64,000 nt of DNA from Pseudomaricurvus sp965656525 (lineage in GTDB: Bacteria; Pseudomonadota; Gammaproteobacteria; Pseudomonadales; Cellvibrionaceae): assembly GCA_965656525.1 (NCBI GenBank), contig CBFHKY010000008.1, positions 1-64,000 of the forward strand. The letters are read 5' to 3'. How positions within the stretch are numbered: position 1 is the stretch's first letter; the number at the start of each line of letters is the position of its first letter. Positions 6,776-15,736 of this stretch are shown here, one piece after another. The translations under genes and the position numbers were made by a program. The notes under the pieces were generated by a model that worked only from the letters and a program-made list of their open reading frames with translations, ran no database searches and was not told the DNA's origin.

Positions 6776-9469
6776 TTAAATGTCTTGTACGTTTTGAACT
6801 TGCTGATCAAGTTGGGTGCAAATCGCTTTTTGCAACTCTATGCATAAGTCTGGATCGCTGAGGGGTTGCTCTTGGTCATCAGTAATAAAGAAAATATCTT
6901 CCACTCGCTCACCCAGTGTGGTGATTTTGGCGTTGCTGATTTGAATGTCAAAATCTAAAAATATACGCGCAATTAACGCCAATAGACCAGGGCGGTCTGG
7001 GGTTATTACTTCTAACACGGTGGTGTTGGTGTTGATGTCATTACTGATGGATGTGCGGGTAGGAATGGCAAAGTTTTTCAGCAGTCTGGGCGTACGTCGC
7101 TGAATGGTGTTGCGATAGTTATCCACTAGCGCAAGCTCTTCTTTCAGGGCCTGTTGGATTTGAGCGTAAATTTCAGGGCTATCACCAATAGGGCGGTTGT
7201 CTTCATCCAATACGTAAAACGTGTCAATCGTATAGCCGCCACGCTCAGTGTTGTAGATACGTGCATCCTGAATGGATAGATTTAAATAATCTAAGGCATT
7301 GGCGACGGCTGCAAAAACGTTACTGCGATCTTGTGTGCGAATAAAAATCTCGGTGGCACCCTCATGAGTCAAGCGGGTGGTTTCGCGTACTAAAATCAAA
7401 TCATCACTGCTGTTATGGTCGATAATAGCGGCGCTCTGCCAGGAGATGTCACTGGCGCTTTCCCGTAAGAAGTAATTGTCATCGAGATAATCCCAAAGAC
7501 GGGCAATTTTAATGCCGTTGTAGCCTTTTTCGACCAAAAGGTTCATCGCCGCCACTTGCGTTTCTTCGATCAAATCTTGCCTGTCGATGGGGTTTTCCAA
7601 TCCGCGACGCAGAGCGCGTTTGGTTTCCATAAACAGTTGACGCATCAGGGTGGCACGCCATGTGGTCCAGAGATTAGGGTTGGTTGCATTGATATCAGCG
7701 ACGGTCAATGCAAACAAATAATTGAGGTGCATCTGGTCACCCATCTCTGAGGCAAATTGATGAATGACATCCGGGTCCTGTGTGTCTTGCTTTTGTGAAA
7801 CGGAGGACATTAACAAGTGTTTTTCTACCAGCCAGGCGACTAATCGTGCCTCGTGATTTTTAAGACCGTGACGAAGACAGAAATCGATAGCATCTTGCGC
7901 CCCTAATACGGAGTGGTCACCGCCTCGACCTTTGGCGATATCGTGATAAAGGCCCGCAATAAACAAGAGTTCTGGTTTAGGTAGTTTCTGAATACAGTCG
8001 TGGGCGACAGGAAATTTTTCTGCACTGGCGGCATCGTACAATTTGACAATGTTTTCCACGACCATCAACGTGTGGGCATCGACGGTGTAAATGTGAAACA
8101 GGTCGTGCTGCATTTGGCCAATGATTTGACCAAACTCTGGTAAATAACGCCCCAGAATATTGTAGCGAGTCATACGCCTTAGCTGCGAAACTAAGCCGTT
8201 TTTGTTTTTAATCAATTCAAGAAACAGAGCGGTATTTTTAGGGTCGTTGCGGAAGTTGTCGTCAATTAGATTGCGGTGCTCGCGAATCAATCGAATGGTT
8301 TCCGGACGGACACCGCGAACGTCTTCACGGCTGCCCATAAGCACAAAGATTTCCAGTAGGGCGGATGGATACTCAACGAATACTTGATCATGGATCGCTT
8401 CGATATAACCGTCACGGTTTTGAAATCGCTCATTGATCGGTGTTACGGTAGGCCTATGATTGCGATTGAGAACGGCAGCGTTAAGAAAATGCAGCAGTAC
8501 ATCGTTTAATTCACGCAGAGACACGACAGTGCGATAGTACTTATGCATAAAGTGTTCAACTGCTAACCCAGTATCATCATCTTTATAACCAAACATTTTT
8601 GCCAGCTGACGCTGATAGTCGAAGAGAAGCCGCTCTTCAGGGCGCTCTGCCAGCTTGTGTAAGCCGTAGCGAACTTTCCAAAGAAATTCTTCACCGGATA
8701 GCAGCAGGGCAAACTCTTCTTCAGTAAAAAAATCCTTGCCGGCGAGCTGCTTTAATGTGCGCACGCCATAATGGCGCTTAGAGACCCAGACAATAGTTTG
8801 GATGTCTCGCAGGCCGCCAGGGGCATTCTTAATGTTAGGCTCTAGGTTATATTCGGTGTTGTTGTGTTTTAAGTGGCGCTGCTTTTGTTCATGCCATTTA
8901 GCGGAAAAGAATTCATCGGCAGGCCACATTTGATCTGGCCGGATCAGTTGCTGAAGCTCTATGCAGACTTTGGTGTTGCCAACAATGGAGCGTGATTCGA
9001 TTAAGTTGGTGACGACAGTAATGTCTTTTTTAGCAATATCAACACATTGTGCGATGGTGCGCACACTGTGACCAATATCCAGACCAATATCCCATAGCAG
9101 CAACAAAAACTGCTGTGCATTATCTAGGTCTTGCTGAGATTCTTCTCGCATTAACAGCAATATGTCGATATCTGATTTGGGGTGCAGTTCGCCTCGCCCG
9201 TAACCACCTACGGCTATTAAGCTGGCGTTATCGCTCCAAGTGAACTGATGCCAAGCGTAATGAAGAATACAGTCTGTAAACAGCGCGCGATCATAAATCA
9301 GTGCACTGATTTCTTCACCTTCCTCAAAGCGCACATCCAGGTGCGTGTCGGCGCCGAAAACGGCATCTTTGAAGATAGAAAGTGTTTTATTTTGCGGGTC
9401 TTCTAAAGCACAACGGAACCGGTGTTGGTTAAAAAAGAAAAGCGGGCGTTCAAAATAAGGGATATTCAT
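6776..9469 (-). CDS. glnD: Bifunctional [protein-PII] uridylyltransferase/uridylyl-removing enzyme
   Basis: An 897-residue nitrogen-status sensor that uridylylates and deuridylylates PII proteins. The nucleotidyltransferase motif GGYGRGELHPKSDIDILLL starts near residue 88, the HD hydrolase motif YHDIAKGRGGDHS is near 515, and two glutamine-binding ACT domains lie at about 700-780 and 815-890. Length is close to the family norm (E. coli about 890). It sits between map and dapC on the same strand with 26 bases to dapC. Nothing looks damaged. Confidence 0.97.
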   Translation of the reverse strand: MNIPYFERPLFFFNQHRFRCALEDPQNKTLSIFKDAVFGADTHLDVRFEEGEEISALIYDRALFTDCILHYAWHQFTWSDNASLIAVGGYGRGELHPKSDIDILLLMREESQQDLDNAQQFLLLLWDIGLDIGHSVRTIAQCVDIAKKDITVVTNLIESRSIVGNTKVCIELQQLIRPDQMWPADEFFSAKWHEQKQRHLKHNNTEYNLEPNIKNAPGGLRDIQTIVWVSKRHYGVRTLKQLAGKDFFTEEEFALLLSGEEFLWKVRYGLHKLAERPEERLLFDYQRQLAKMFGYKDDDTGLAVEHFMHKYYRTVVSLRELNDVLLHFLNAAVLNRNHRPTVTPINERFQNRDGYIEAIHDQVFVEYPSALLEIFVLMGSREDVRGVRPETIRLIREHRNLIDDNFRNDPKNTALFLELIKNKNGLVSQLRRMTRYNILGRYLPEFGQIIGQMQHDLFHIYTVDAHTLMVVENIVKLYDAASAEKFPVAHDCIQKLPKPELLFIAGLYHDIAKGRGGDHSVLGAQDAIDFCLRHGLKNHEARLVAWLVEKHLLMSSVSQKQDTQDPDVIHQFASEMGDQMHLNYLFALTVADINATNPNLWTTWRATLMRQLFMETKRALRRGLENPIDRQDLIEETQVAAMNLLVEKGYNGIKIARLWDYLDDNYFLRESASDISWQSAAIIDHNSSDDLILVRETTRLTHEGATEIFIRTQDRSNVFAAVANALDYLNLSIQDARIYNTERGGYTIDTFYVLDEDNRPIGDSPEIYAQIQQALKEELALVDNYRNTIQRRTPRLLKNFAIPTRTSISNDINTNTTVLEVITPDRPGLLALIARIFLDFDIQISNAKITTLGERVEDIFFITDDQEQPLSDPDLCIELQKAICTQLDQQVQNVQDI

Positions 9470-9596
9470 TAAGGCGGCTCGTAGAGTTGTGCTAGGAAGA
9501 GCGATGGCTCATTGTCCAAGGCAGCCCGCAAATCACTGATAAATGGCGGTTTACGGGTGCGTTCAGACTTAGGTCTTTAAGCGTGCTCGTGGTGTT

Positions 9597-10367
9597 TCAA
9601 AATGGCTCGTCAGGTCTTTTGGTGAGGACTTCGACACCGTCTTTTGTCACTGCCAGCGTGTGCTCCCATTGGGCCGACAAACGCTTGTCTTTGGTTTCTA
9701 CTGTCCAGCCATCTTTCAGTAGCTTAGTTGTCGCCTTACCAGCATTGATCATTGGCTCGATAGTAAATGTCATGCCTTCTTTGAGCTCTAGCCCCGTATT
9801 GGGCTTGCCGAAGTGTAAGACTTGGGGCTCTTCGTGAAATGTATCGCCGATGCCGTGACCACAGTATTCTCGAACCACAGAGTAGTAGTTCTTTTCGGCA
9901 TGCTGCTGGATAACGTGGCCAATATCTCCAAGTGTGCACCCCGGTTTCACCAGTGCAATACCTTTGTATAGGCACTCTTGGGTGACTTGTATGAGTCGTT
10001 CAGCGTGGCTGGGAACGTCTCCTACTGTGAACATCTTGCTGGTATCGCCATACCAGCCGTTGTAAATCACAGTAATGTCGATGTTGATAATGTCGCCGTT
10101 TTTGAGGATTTTCTTATCAGAAGGGATCCCGTGACAGATCACTTGGTTGACCGAAGTGCAAATGGATTTAGGGAAGCCTTTATAATTCAGCGGGGCGGGG
10201 ATGGCATCTTGCACATTGATAATGTAGTCATGGCAAATGCGGTCGAGCTCACCTGTTGTGATACCGGCAACCACATGAGGCCCGATCATTTCCAATACGT
10301 CAGCGGCCATGTGGCCAGCCACACGCATCTTTTCGATTTGTTCAGGGGTTTTGATTGAGACATTCAT
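9597..10367 (-). CDS. map: Type I methionine aminopeptidase
   Basis: A 256-residue enzyme that removes the initiator Met from new proteins. The two-metal ligands are visible: D in INIDITV, D in WYGDTSKMF, H in GHGIGDTFHEEP and E in TFTIEPMI plus the late E in QWEHTLAVT. The N-terminus MNVSIKTPEQIEKMR is canonical. It is divergent from rpsB, the arrangement found in many gammaproteobacteria, and 127 bases upstream of glnD. Confidence 0.97.
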   Translation of the reverse strand: MNVSIKTPEQIEKMRVAGHMAADVLEMIGPHVVAGITTGELDRICHDYIINVQDAIPAPLNYKGFPKSICTSVNQVICHGIPSDKKILKNGDIINIDITVIYNGWYGDTSKMFTVGDVPSHAERLIQVTQECLYKGIALVKPGCTLGDIGHVIQQHAEKNYYSVVREYCGHGIGDTFHEEPQVLHFGKPNTGLELKEGMTFTIEPMINAGKATTKLLKDGWTVETKDKRLSAQWEHTLAVTKDGVEVLTKRPDEPF

Positions 10368-10719
10368 AGTGATTTACATATCTACCTTGTGTCGGTGGTG
10401 TAGGCTGCCATTGTAAACTAAGGATTATCTTAGCCATAGGCCTCATCGATCAGTTACTGAGCGCACATGCCTAGCACAAGGCGGGTATTTGACCCGTTTT
10501 AAGGCTTTTTCTTTCTATTGTAAGGGGGGTATGGTATAAAGCGCGCCCTAGGAATTTGATGTGTCTCGTTAGTGCGTCAAAATTCTAGTAAAAATTGGCG
10601 TTCTCATTAGAAAATGCTCTTACATTAAAGTCACACACATACCGACACATCTGTCTGGGTGCCCAACACGTTGGGTTGATCGATGGGGTATGTGGAGGCC
10701 TAACCCAAGGAAAATACCT
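10368..10719. other. map-rpsB divergent intergenic region and rpsB leader
   Basis: This 352-base stretch holds the promoters for map (minus) and rpsB-tsf (plus). The plus-strand part has a T-rich tract, a likely -10 at 10535-10540 and then about 170 bases of untranslated leader before the rpsB ATG at 10720. In E. coli the rpsB leader is a binding target of S2 for autoregulation; whether that structure is present here cannot be shown by eye. Confidence 0.6.
10535..10540 (+). promoter_or_regulatory. Probable -10 element of the rpsB-tsf promoter
   Basis: TATAAA preceded by GG and followed by the GC-rich discriminator GCGCGCCC, a pattern typical of stringently controlled ribosomal promoters. No good -35 hexamer is seen at 16-18 bases upstream, so it is a weak match outside the -10. 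Confidence 0.5.
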
Positions 10720-11463
10720 ATGCCAAACGTAAGCATGCGCGATATGCTGCAAGCCGGTGTCCATTTTGGTCACCAGACTCGCTACTGGAACCCTAAGATG
10801 GGTAAATACATCTTTGGTGCCCGCAATAAAATTCATATCATCAATCTTGAGCACACTGTACCTGTTTTCAACGAAGCGTTGCAGCTGGTTCATCAGATGG
10901 CAGCTCAAAAGAAAAAGATTCTGTTTGTCGGCACCAAGCGTGCTGCCTCTAAAGTGATTAAAGAGCAGGCCGAGCGTTCAGGTCAGCCTTTTGTAAGTCA
11001 CCGTTGGTTGGGTGGTATGTTAACCAACTACAAAACCATTCGTGCTTCTATCCGTCGTTACCGTGAGCTTGAAGCTCAGCAGAATGATGGCACTTTTGAA
11101 AAATTGACCAAAAAAGAAGCGCTCATGCGCAGTCGCACCAAAGACAAGCTAGAACTGTCTATTGGTGGTATTAAAGATATGGGCGGTTTGCCTGATGCGA
11201 TGTTCGTTGTGGATGTAGAGCACGAGCGCATTGCCATCCAGGAAGCTAATAAGTTGGGCATTCCCGTTATCGGTATTGTTGATACCAACAGCAACCCAGA
11301 CGGCATTGATTATGTTATTCCTGCGAATGACGATGCCATCCGCGCTGTGAAGCTGTACGTGACGGCTTTTGCTGATGCTTGTCTGGAAGGGGCTGCCAGC
11401 CAGAATGCTGCACCTAAAGCTGACGAGTTTGTAGAAGTTAGCGACAGCGCTGCTGCCGAATAA
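10720..11463 (+). CDS. rpsB: 30S ribosomal protein S2
   Basis: A 247-residue S2 protein, MPNVSMRDMLQAGVHFGHQT at the N-terminus and RWLGGMLTNYKTI in the middle being signature segments. I chose the ATG at 10720, preceded by AAGGAAAA, rather than the in-frame ATG 30 bases earlier, because it matches the conserved S2 start. It heads the rpsB-tsf operon, with hairpins following the stop codon. Confidence 0.98.
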   Translation: MPNVSMRDMLQAGVHFGHQTRYWNPKMGKYIFGARNKIHIINLEHTVPVFNEALQLVHQMAAQKKKILFVGTKRAASKVIKEQAERSGQPFVSHRWLGGMLTNYKTIRASIRRYRELEAQQNDGTFEKLTKKEALMRSRTKDKLELSIGGIKDMGGLPDAMFVVDVEHERIAIQEANKLGIPVIGIVDTNSNPDGIDYVIPANDDAIRAVKLYVTAFADACLEGAASQNAAPKADEFVEVSDSAAAE

Positions 11464-11480
11464 TAAGCAGCGTTTTGTCA

Positions 11481-11514
11481 CACAGCTCTGTTACTTTTTT
11501 GTAGTGGAGCTGTG
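11481..11514 (+). terminator. Hairpin after rpsB
   Basis: CACAGCTC at 11481-11488 pairs with GAGCTGTG at 11507-11514 (8 base pairs, 18-base loop). It ends just before a second, classic terminator hairpin. Together they sit in the rpsB-tsf spacer and may act as an attenuator lowering tsf relative to rpsB. Confidence 0.55.
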
Positions 11515-11519
11515 AAAAA

Positions 11520-11540
11520 GGGGCTTAGAGCCCCTTTTTT
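11520..11540 (+). terminator. Rho-independent terminator/attenuator between rpsB and tsf
   Basis: GGGGCT (11520-11525), a three-base loop and AGCCCC (11529-11534) form a 6-base-pair GC stem followed by six T. This is a textbook intrinsic terminator shape, located 40 bases before the tsf start. Confidence 0.75.
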
Positions 11541-11580
11541 GAACCTATTATCGATCAAAGAATTCAAAGAGGGCATTGTC

Positions 11581-12438
11581 ATGGCAGCTGTTTCTGCTTC
11601 CTTGGTAAAGGATCTGCGCGAGCGTACAGGCTTGGGCATGATGGAGTGTAAAAAAGCATTGAAAGAAGCCGATGGCGACATCAATCTGGCTATCGAAAAT
11701 CTGCGCAAAGATTCCGGTCTTAAAGCAGAGAAAAAAGCGGGTCGTACCGCTGCAGAAGGCGTTGTTGCGGCTAAAGTTGCGGATGACGGTTCTTTCGGTG
11801 TTGTGGTTGAAGTAAACAGCGAAACCGACTTCGCGGCACGTGACACAGGCTTTTTAGCTTTTGTTGGCAAAGCATTGGATGCAGCATTTTCGGGTAAAAC
11901 TGCTGATGTGGCAGCTGATTTAGAAGAAGATCGTCAAGCTCTGGTGCAAAAAATCGGTGAGAACATTGGTTTTCGTCGCGGCGCTGTTGTCGAAGGCAAC
12001 GTTGTGGGTGCTTATGTTCACTCAAACAGCAAAATTGCTGTTTTGGTTCAGTTGGAAGGCGGTAGTGTTGATGTGGCCAAAGATGTGGCTATGCACGTTG
12101 CAGCGGTAAACCCTCGTGTGATTACCCCTGCCGATATGCCAGAAGAAGAGTTGAATCAAGAAAAGGATATCATCAAGGCTCAGCCGGATATGGCAGGCAA
12201 GCCAGACAACATCGTTGAAAAAATGATGGTTGGTCGTATCAACAAGTTCTTGAAAGAAAACAGCCTGACCGAGCAGCCCTTCGTGAAAAACCCTGATGTA
12301 ACAGTGGGGCAGTTGGTTAAAGACGCTGGTGCCAGCATTGTTAATGTCGTTCGCCTTGAAGTGGGTGAGGGCATCGAAAGAGAAGAGGCCGATTTTGCGG
12401 CCGAAGTTGCGGCACAAGTCGAAGCTTCCAAGAAGTAA
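11581..12438 (+). CDS. tsf: Elongation factor Ts
   Basis: A 285-residue guanine-nucleotide exchange factor for EF-Tu. It has the two family signatures: LRERTGLGMMECKKAL near residue 12 and VVEVNSETDFAARD near 75. The start chosen is the ATG at 11581 behind AGAGGG; an in-frame ATG at 11512 would add 23 residues lying in the terminator and not found in the family. Lies between rpsB and pyrH as in most gammaproteobacteria. Confidence 0.97.
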   Translation: MAAVSASLVKDLRERTGLGMMECKKALKEADGDINLAIENLRKDSGLKAEKKAGRTAAEGVVAAKVADDGSFGVVVEVNSETDFAARDTGFLAFVGKALDAAFSGKTADVAADLEEDRQALVQKIGENIGFRRGAVVEGNVVGAYVHSNSKIAVLVQLEGGSVDVAKDVAMHVAAVNPRVITPADMPEEELNQEKDIIKAQPDMAGKPDNIVEKMMVGRINKFLKENSLTEQPFVKNPDVTVGQLVKDAGASIVNVVRLEVGEGIEREEADFAAEVAAQVEASKK

Positions 12439-12502
12439 CTTTGATGGAAGGTTTATTCTCTGTGGTGAGGTGTGTTAGCGCCCCCTAAAGGAGAAAATAC
12501 AG

Positions 12503-12532
12503 AAAGGCGGGGGTCGATACCTCCGCCTTTTT
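12503..12532 (+). terminator. Rho-independent terminator after tsf
   Basis: AAGGCGG-G-GGT and ACC-T-CCGCCTT pair around a CGAT loop (one G-T pair), followed by a run of T. It lies 65 bases after the tsf stop and 49 bases before pyrH, so it would end most rpsB-tsf transcripts. Confidence 0.82.
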
Positions 12533-12580
12533 GCTGTTACACTCTTAAAAATTTAAACCCTATATTGGAGATTAGCTTTA

Positions 12581-13327
12581 ATGGCCACAGCACAAGGTCG
12601 GGACAAAAAGTACAAGCGTATTCTTTTGAAGCTCAGTGGTGAGCAGCTGATGGGCTCTGAAGGGTTTGGTATTGACCCGAAAGTTCTGGATAAAATGGCC
12701 ATAGAGATCGGTCAGCTTGTGGGTATTGGAGTGCAGGTTGGCTTGGTTATCGGTGGCGGCAACCTCTTCAGAGGGGCGGCCCTGAGTGCCGCTGGCTTAG
12801 ATCGTGTAACTGGCGACCACATGGGTATGCTGGCTACGGTTATGAACGCTCTGGCTATGCGTGATGCCCTAGAGCGCAGTAATATTGCCAGTCGAGTCAT
12901 GTCGGCTATCCCCATGAGTGGTGTTGTCGAGCATTATGACCGTCGTCGAGCTAATCGTTTTCTTAAGCAAGGCGAGGTCGTTATCTTCGCAGCGGGCACA
13001 GGTAACCCCTTTTTCACAACCGATTCGGCGGCGTGTTTACGAGGCATCGAAATTGAAGCTGATATTGTCTTAAAGGCGACCAAAGTCGATGGTGTATACA
13101 CCGCCGATCCGATGAAAGACCCTGCTGCAACCCGTTACGAGCGCCTTACTTACGATGAAGTCTTGGATAAGAAGCTGGCGGTTATGGATTTAACGGCCAT
13201 TTGCCTGTGTCGAGAGCAGGATATGCCTTTGCGTGTTTTTAAGATGGACAAGGCCGGCGCATTGCTCAATATTATCAAAGGGGAATCGGAAGGTACGCTG
13301 ATCGAAGAAGCTACTGACGACGATTGA
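12581..13327 (+). CDS. pyrH: UMP kinase
   Basis: A 248-residue bacterial UMP kinase (amino-acid kinase fold) making UDP from UMP. KRILLKLSGEQLMG at the N-terminus, VIGGGNLFRGA for the phosphate loop and AAGTGNPFFTTDSAA for the nucleotide site are all present. It starts at ATG behind TTGGAGA. Next gene frr follows after 126 bases. Length and context are standard. Confidence 0.98.
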   Translation: MATAQGRDKKYKRILLKLSGEQLMGSEGFGIDPKVLDKMAIEIGQLVGIGVQVGLVIGGGNLFRGAALSAAGLDRVTGDHMGMLATVMNALAMRDALERSNIASRVMSAIPMSGVVEHYDRRRANRFLKQGEVVIFAAGTGNPFFTTDSAACLRGIEIEADIVLKATKVDGVYTADPMKDPAATRYERLTYDEVLDKKLAVMDLTAICLCREQDMPLRVFKMDKAGALLNIIKGESEGTLIEEATDDD

Positions 13328-13453
13328 AGAAGAACCCCTATATTTAATCAGTTAGTCCATCGCGAACTTGATGGTTTCAGGTTGATGGCGTTGGGCTAAT
13401 GTGCTGATGAGATGGGCCTTTTGGGCCATGAAGTTTCACAGAGGAATGGAAAG

Positions 13454-14011
13454 ATGATCGAAGAATTGAAGCAAGACGCCGAAGAGCGTATGGGTAAAGC
13501 CATTGATGCTTTAGGTAACAATTTTAACAAGATTCGTACCGGTCGTGCTCATCCGAGCATTTTGGACAGTGTGAGCGTCAATTATTACGGCGCCGCGACA
13601 CCGTTGAGCCAAGTGGCAAACATCTCTGTTCTGGATGCTCGCACACTGTCGGTTAGTCCGTGGGAAAAGAACATGACGCCCGAAATTGAAAAGGCCATCA
13701 TGAAGTCTGATCTTGGCTTAAACCCTGTGACCACTGGCGATTTGATGCGGATACCCATGCCGCCACTAACGGAAGAGACGCGCAAGAATTACATCAAACA
13801 AGCTCGTTCAGAAGCTGAAAATGCCCGAGTCTCCATTCGCAATATCCGTCGTGATGTTTTGAGCGATGTGAAATCTTTGTTGAAAGATAAAGAAATCAGC
13901 GAAGATGAAGATCGTCGCGCACAAGATGACGTGCAAAAAATTACCGATAAGTTTGTCGCTCAGGTGGATACCGCTTTAGCGGCGAAAGAAAAAGATCTAC
14001 TGCAGATCTGA
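13454..14011 (+). CDS. frr: Ribosome recycling factor
   Basis: A 185-residue RRF, which with EF-G splits the post-termination ribosome. MIEELKQDAEERMGKAIDAL and KIRTGRAHPSILD at the N-terminus and RNIRRDVLSDVKSLLKDKE in the long helical domain are diagnostic. The ATG at 13454 follows GAGGAATGGAAAG and gives exactly the E. coli length; an upstream in-frame ATG at 13412 lacks support. Confidence 0.97.
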   Translation: MIEELKQDAEERMGKAIDALGNNFNKIRTGRAHPSILDSVSVNYYGAATPLSQVANISVLDARTLSVSPWEKNMTPEIEKAIMKSDLGLNPVTTGDLMRIPMPPLTEETRKNYIKQARSEAENARVSIRNIRRDVLSDVKSLLKDKEISEDEDRRAQDDVQKITDKFVAQVDTALAAKEKDLLQI

Positions 14012-14027
14012 TTTCATCTCGATATTG

Positions 14028-14070
14028 AAGCCCGTGTTGATGTGTCTGTCAGCATGGGCTTTTTTGTTTT
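14028..14070 (+). terminator. Terminator after frr
   Basis: AAGCCC-G-TG and CA-T-GGGCTT, with TGA/TCA pairs inside, form an interrupted stem followed by T6-G-T4. It lies directly after frr and before uppS. Confidence 0.7.
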
Positions 14071-14157
14071 CTAGTATGGCTAGGCCTTGTGGTCAGTAAT
14101 GCCGAGTGGTTAAAAATATAAGCCCTCTTTGAGTGAGAAGCAGGGTATGGAGTTGGC

Positions 14158-14883
14158 ATGAGTGGTAACTCGTTGCGCCATATCGCCATTATTATGGACG
14201 GTAACAACCGTTGGGCGAAACAACGTGGCAAAGCAGGAACGCAAGGGCATAAAGTGGGCGCTGAGCGCATCCGAGATGTGGTGAAAGCGTGTCAGGAACA
14301 TCAGATTGAGGTTTTGACTTTATTCGCCTTTAGTTCGGAAAACTGGCAGCGCCCAGCAGTGGAAGTGGACGCTTTAATGGGGCTGTTTTTGGCTTACCTG
14401 AAAAAAGAAGTCAAAAAGCTTCGAGAACAGCGTGTTAAATTAAAGATCATCGGACGACGTGATCGTTTCAGCAAGAAAATTCAGCAAGCTATTGTCGATG
14501 CGGAGGCGATGGCATCAGAGGGAACGGCGACGTTGGTGATCGCAGCGGATTACGGTGGCCAGTGGGATATTGCCCATGCCGCTCAGACGTTAGCTGTGCA
14601 AGTCGCTGAAGGTCAAATTCGACCCGAAGATATTACTGAGAACAGTTTAACTGCAGGGATTTCTACGGCAGACTTGCCGCCTCTTGACTTGCTGATTCGT
14701 ACTGGCGGTGAAAAACGCATCAGTAATTTTCTGTTGTGGCAAGCCGCTTACAGTGAGCTCTATTTTACCGACGTGTATTGGCCCGATTTTGACGGTGAGG
14801 CCTTATCCCTTGCCGTGAATGACTTTCACCAGCGCCAAAGGCGATACGGTAAAACTTCTGAACAAATTGAGCGAGGCGAATAA
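14158..14883 (+). CDS. uppS: Undecaprenyl diphosphate synthase (cis-prenyltransferase)
   Basis: A 241-residue cis-prenyltransferase making the C55 carrier lipid precursor for peptidoglycan and O-antigen. IIMDGNNRWAKQRG holds the catalytic Asp, TLFAFSSENWQRP the second signature and LLIRTGGEKRISNF plus ELYFTDVYWPDF the C-terminal substrate loops. Starts at ATG behind GGAG. The stop is followed one base later by the cdsA TTG, so the two are translationally coupled. Confidence 0.97.
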   Translation: MSGNSLRHIAIIMDGNNRWAKQRGKAGTQGHKVGAERIRDVVKACQEHQIEVLTLFAFSSENWQRPAVEVDALMGLFLAYLKKEVKKLREQRVKLKIIGRRDRFSKKIQQAIVDAEAMASEGTATLVIAADYGGQWDIAHAAQTLAVQVAEGQIRPEDITENSLTAGISTADLPPLDLLIRTGGEKRISNFLLWQAAYSELYFTDVYWPDFDGEALSLAVNDFHQRQRRYGKTSEQIERGE

Positions 14884-14884
14884 A

Positions 14885-15712
14885 TTGCTGAAACAACGGG
14901 TCATCACTGCCGTCGTACTTGCGATCTTTTGTTTAGGGCTGCTTTTTTTATTGCCGGCCCAAGCCTTTGTCTTCGTGATTGCTAGTCTCGTAGCCGTTGC
15001 TGGGTGGGAGTGGTCCAATTTGGCAGGTTTTGGTTTGTGGTGGCAGCGATTGTTGTACAGCGCATTCATTCTCCTAGGTATTTTAGTCATAGGCTTGCTG
15101 TCTCAGATAACCTCAGATGTGGACAAAACCGTGGTTCGCAGTGCGCTTTTAGTGGCTGGTACATGGTGGGCGGTGGCATTGTTGTGGGTACAAGGTTACC
15201 CGACCAGCGCGGCTCTGTGGGGATACTCTTGGGTGAAAGCTATTATGGGCCTGCTGGTGCTAGTACCCACATGGTTGGCACTGTCTTTTCTACGTTTTGA
15301 GCCTGCCGGTGCATGGTTGATTGTGCTGGTCGTAGTGGCCGTAGCAAGCGCCGACATTGGTGCTTATTTCACGGGGCGCAAGTTTGGGCGACGAAAATTG
15401 GCTCCCGAGGTTAGCCCAGGTAAATCGTGGGAAGGTTTTTGGGGCGGATTCGTTTGTTGCATTCTATTGGCGTTGCTTGTTGGCTATGGCTTTGCGGGCG
15501 GTTCCATGATGCTGGTGTTATTGGTTCCTGCTGCGTTGGCTTCTGTTCTTGGCGACCTTTTGGAAAGCATGGTAAAGCGCCAACGAGGTGTAAAAGACAG
15601 TGGTGCATTGCTGCCAGGCCACGGCGGTATCTTAGATCGTGTCGACAGCATTACCGCAGCGGCCCCCATATTTGCTTTGGCGCTCATATTGTCCGGCTGG
15701 CAAGTGTCTTAA
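14885..15712 (+). CDS. cdsA: Phosphatidate cytidylyltransferase (CDP-diglyceride synthase)
   Basis: An inner-membrane enzyme of 275 residues making CDP-diacylglycerol, the precursor of all phospholipids. Many hydrophobic segments are followed by the CDS signature: S-P-G-K-S-W-E-G-F-W-G-G and later KDSGALLPGHGGILDRVDS. I chose TTG at 14885 because it gives M-L-K-Q-R-V-I-T, the usual family start, and lies behind GAGGCG. An ATG at 14819 inside uppS would add 22 residues. Part of the uppS-cdsA-dxr-rseP-bamA run. Confidence 0.94.
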   Translation: MLKQRVITAVVLAIFCLGLLFLLPAQAFVFVIASLVAVAGWEWSNLAGFGLWWQRLLYSAFILLGILVIGLLSQITSDVDKTVVRSALLVAGTWWAVALLWVQGYPTSAALWGYSWVKAIMGLLVLVPTWLALSFLRFEPAGAWLIVLVVVAVASADIGAYFTGRKFGRRKLAPEVSPGKSWEGFWGGFVCCILLALLVGYGFAGGSMMLVLLVPAALASVLGDLLESMVKRQRGVKDSGALLPGHGGILDRVDSITAAAPIFALALILSGWQVS

Positions 15713-15736
15713 GCCGAGAAAAATTAAAGGTACATT

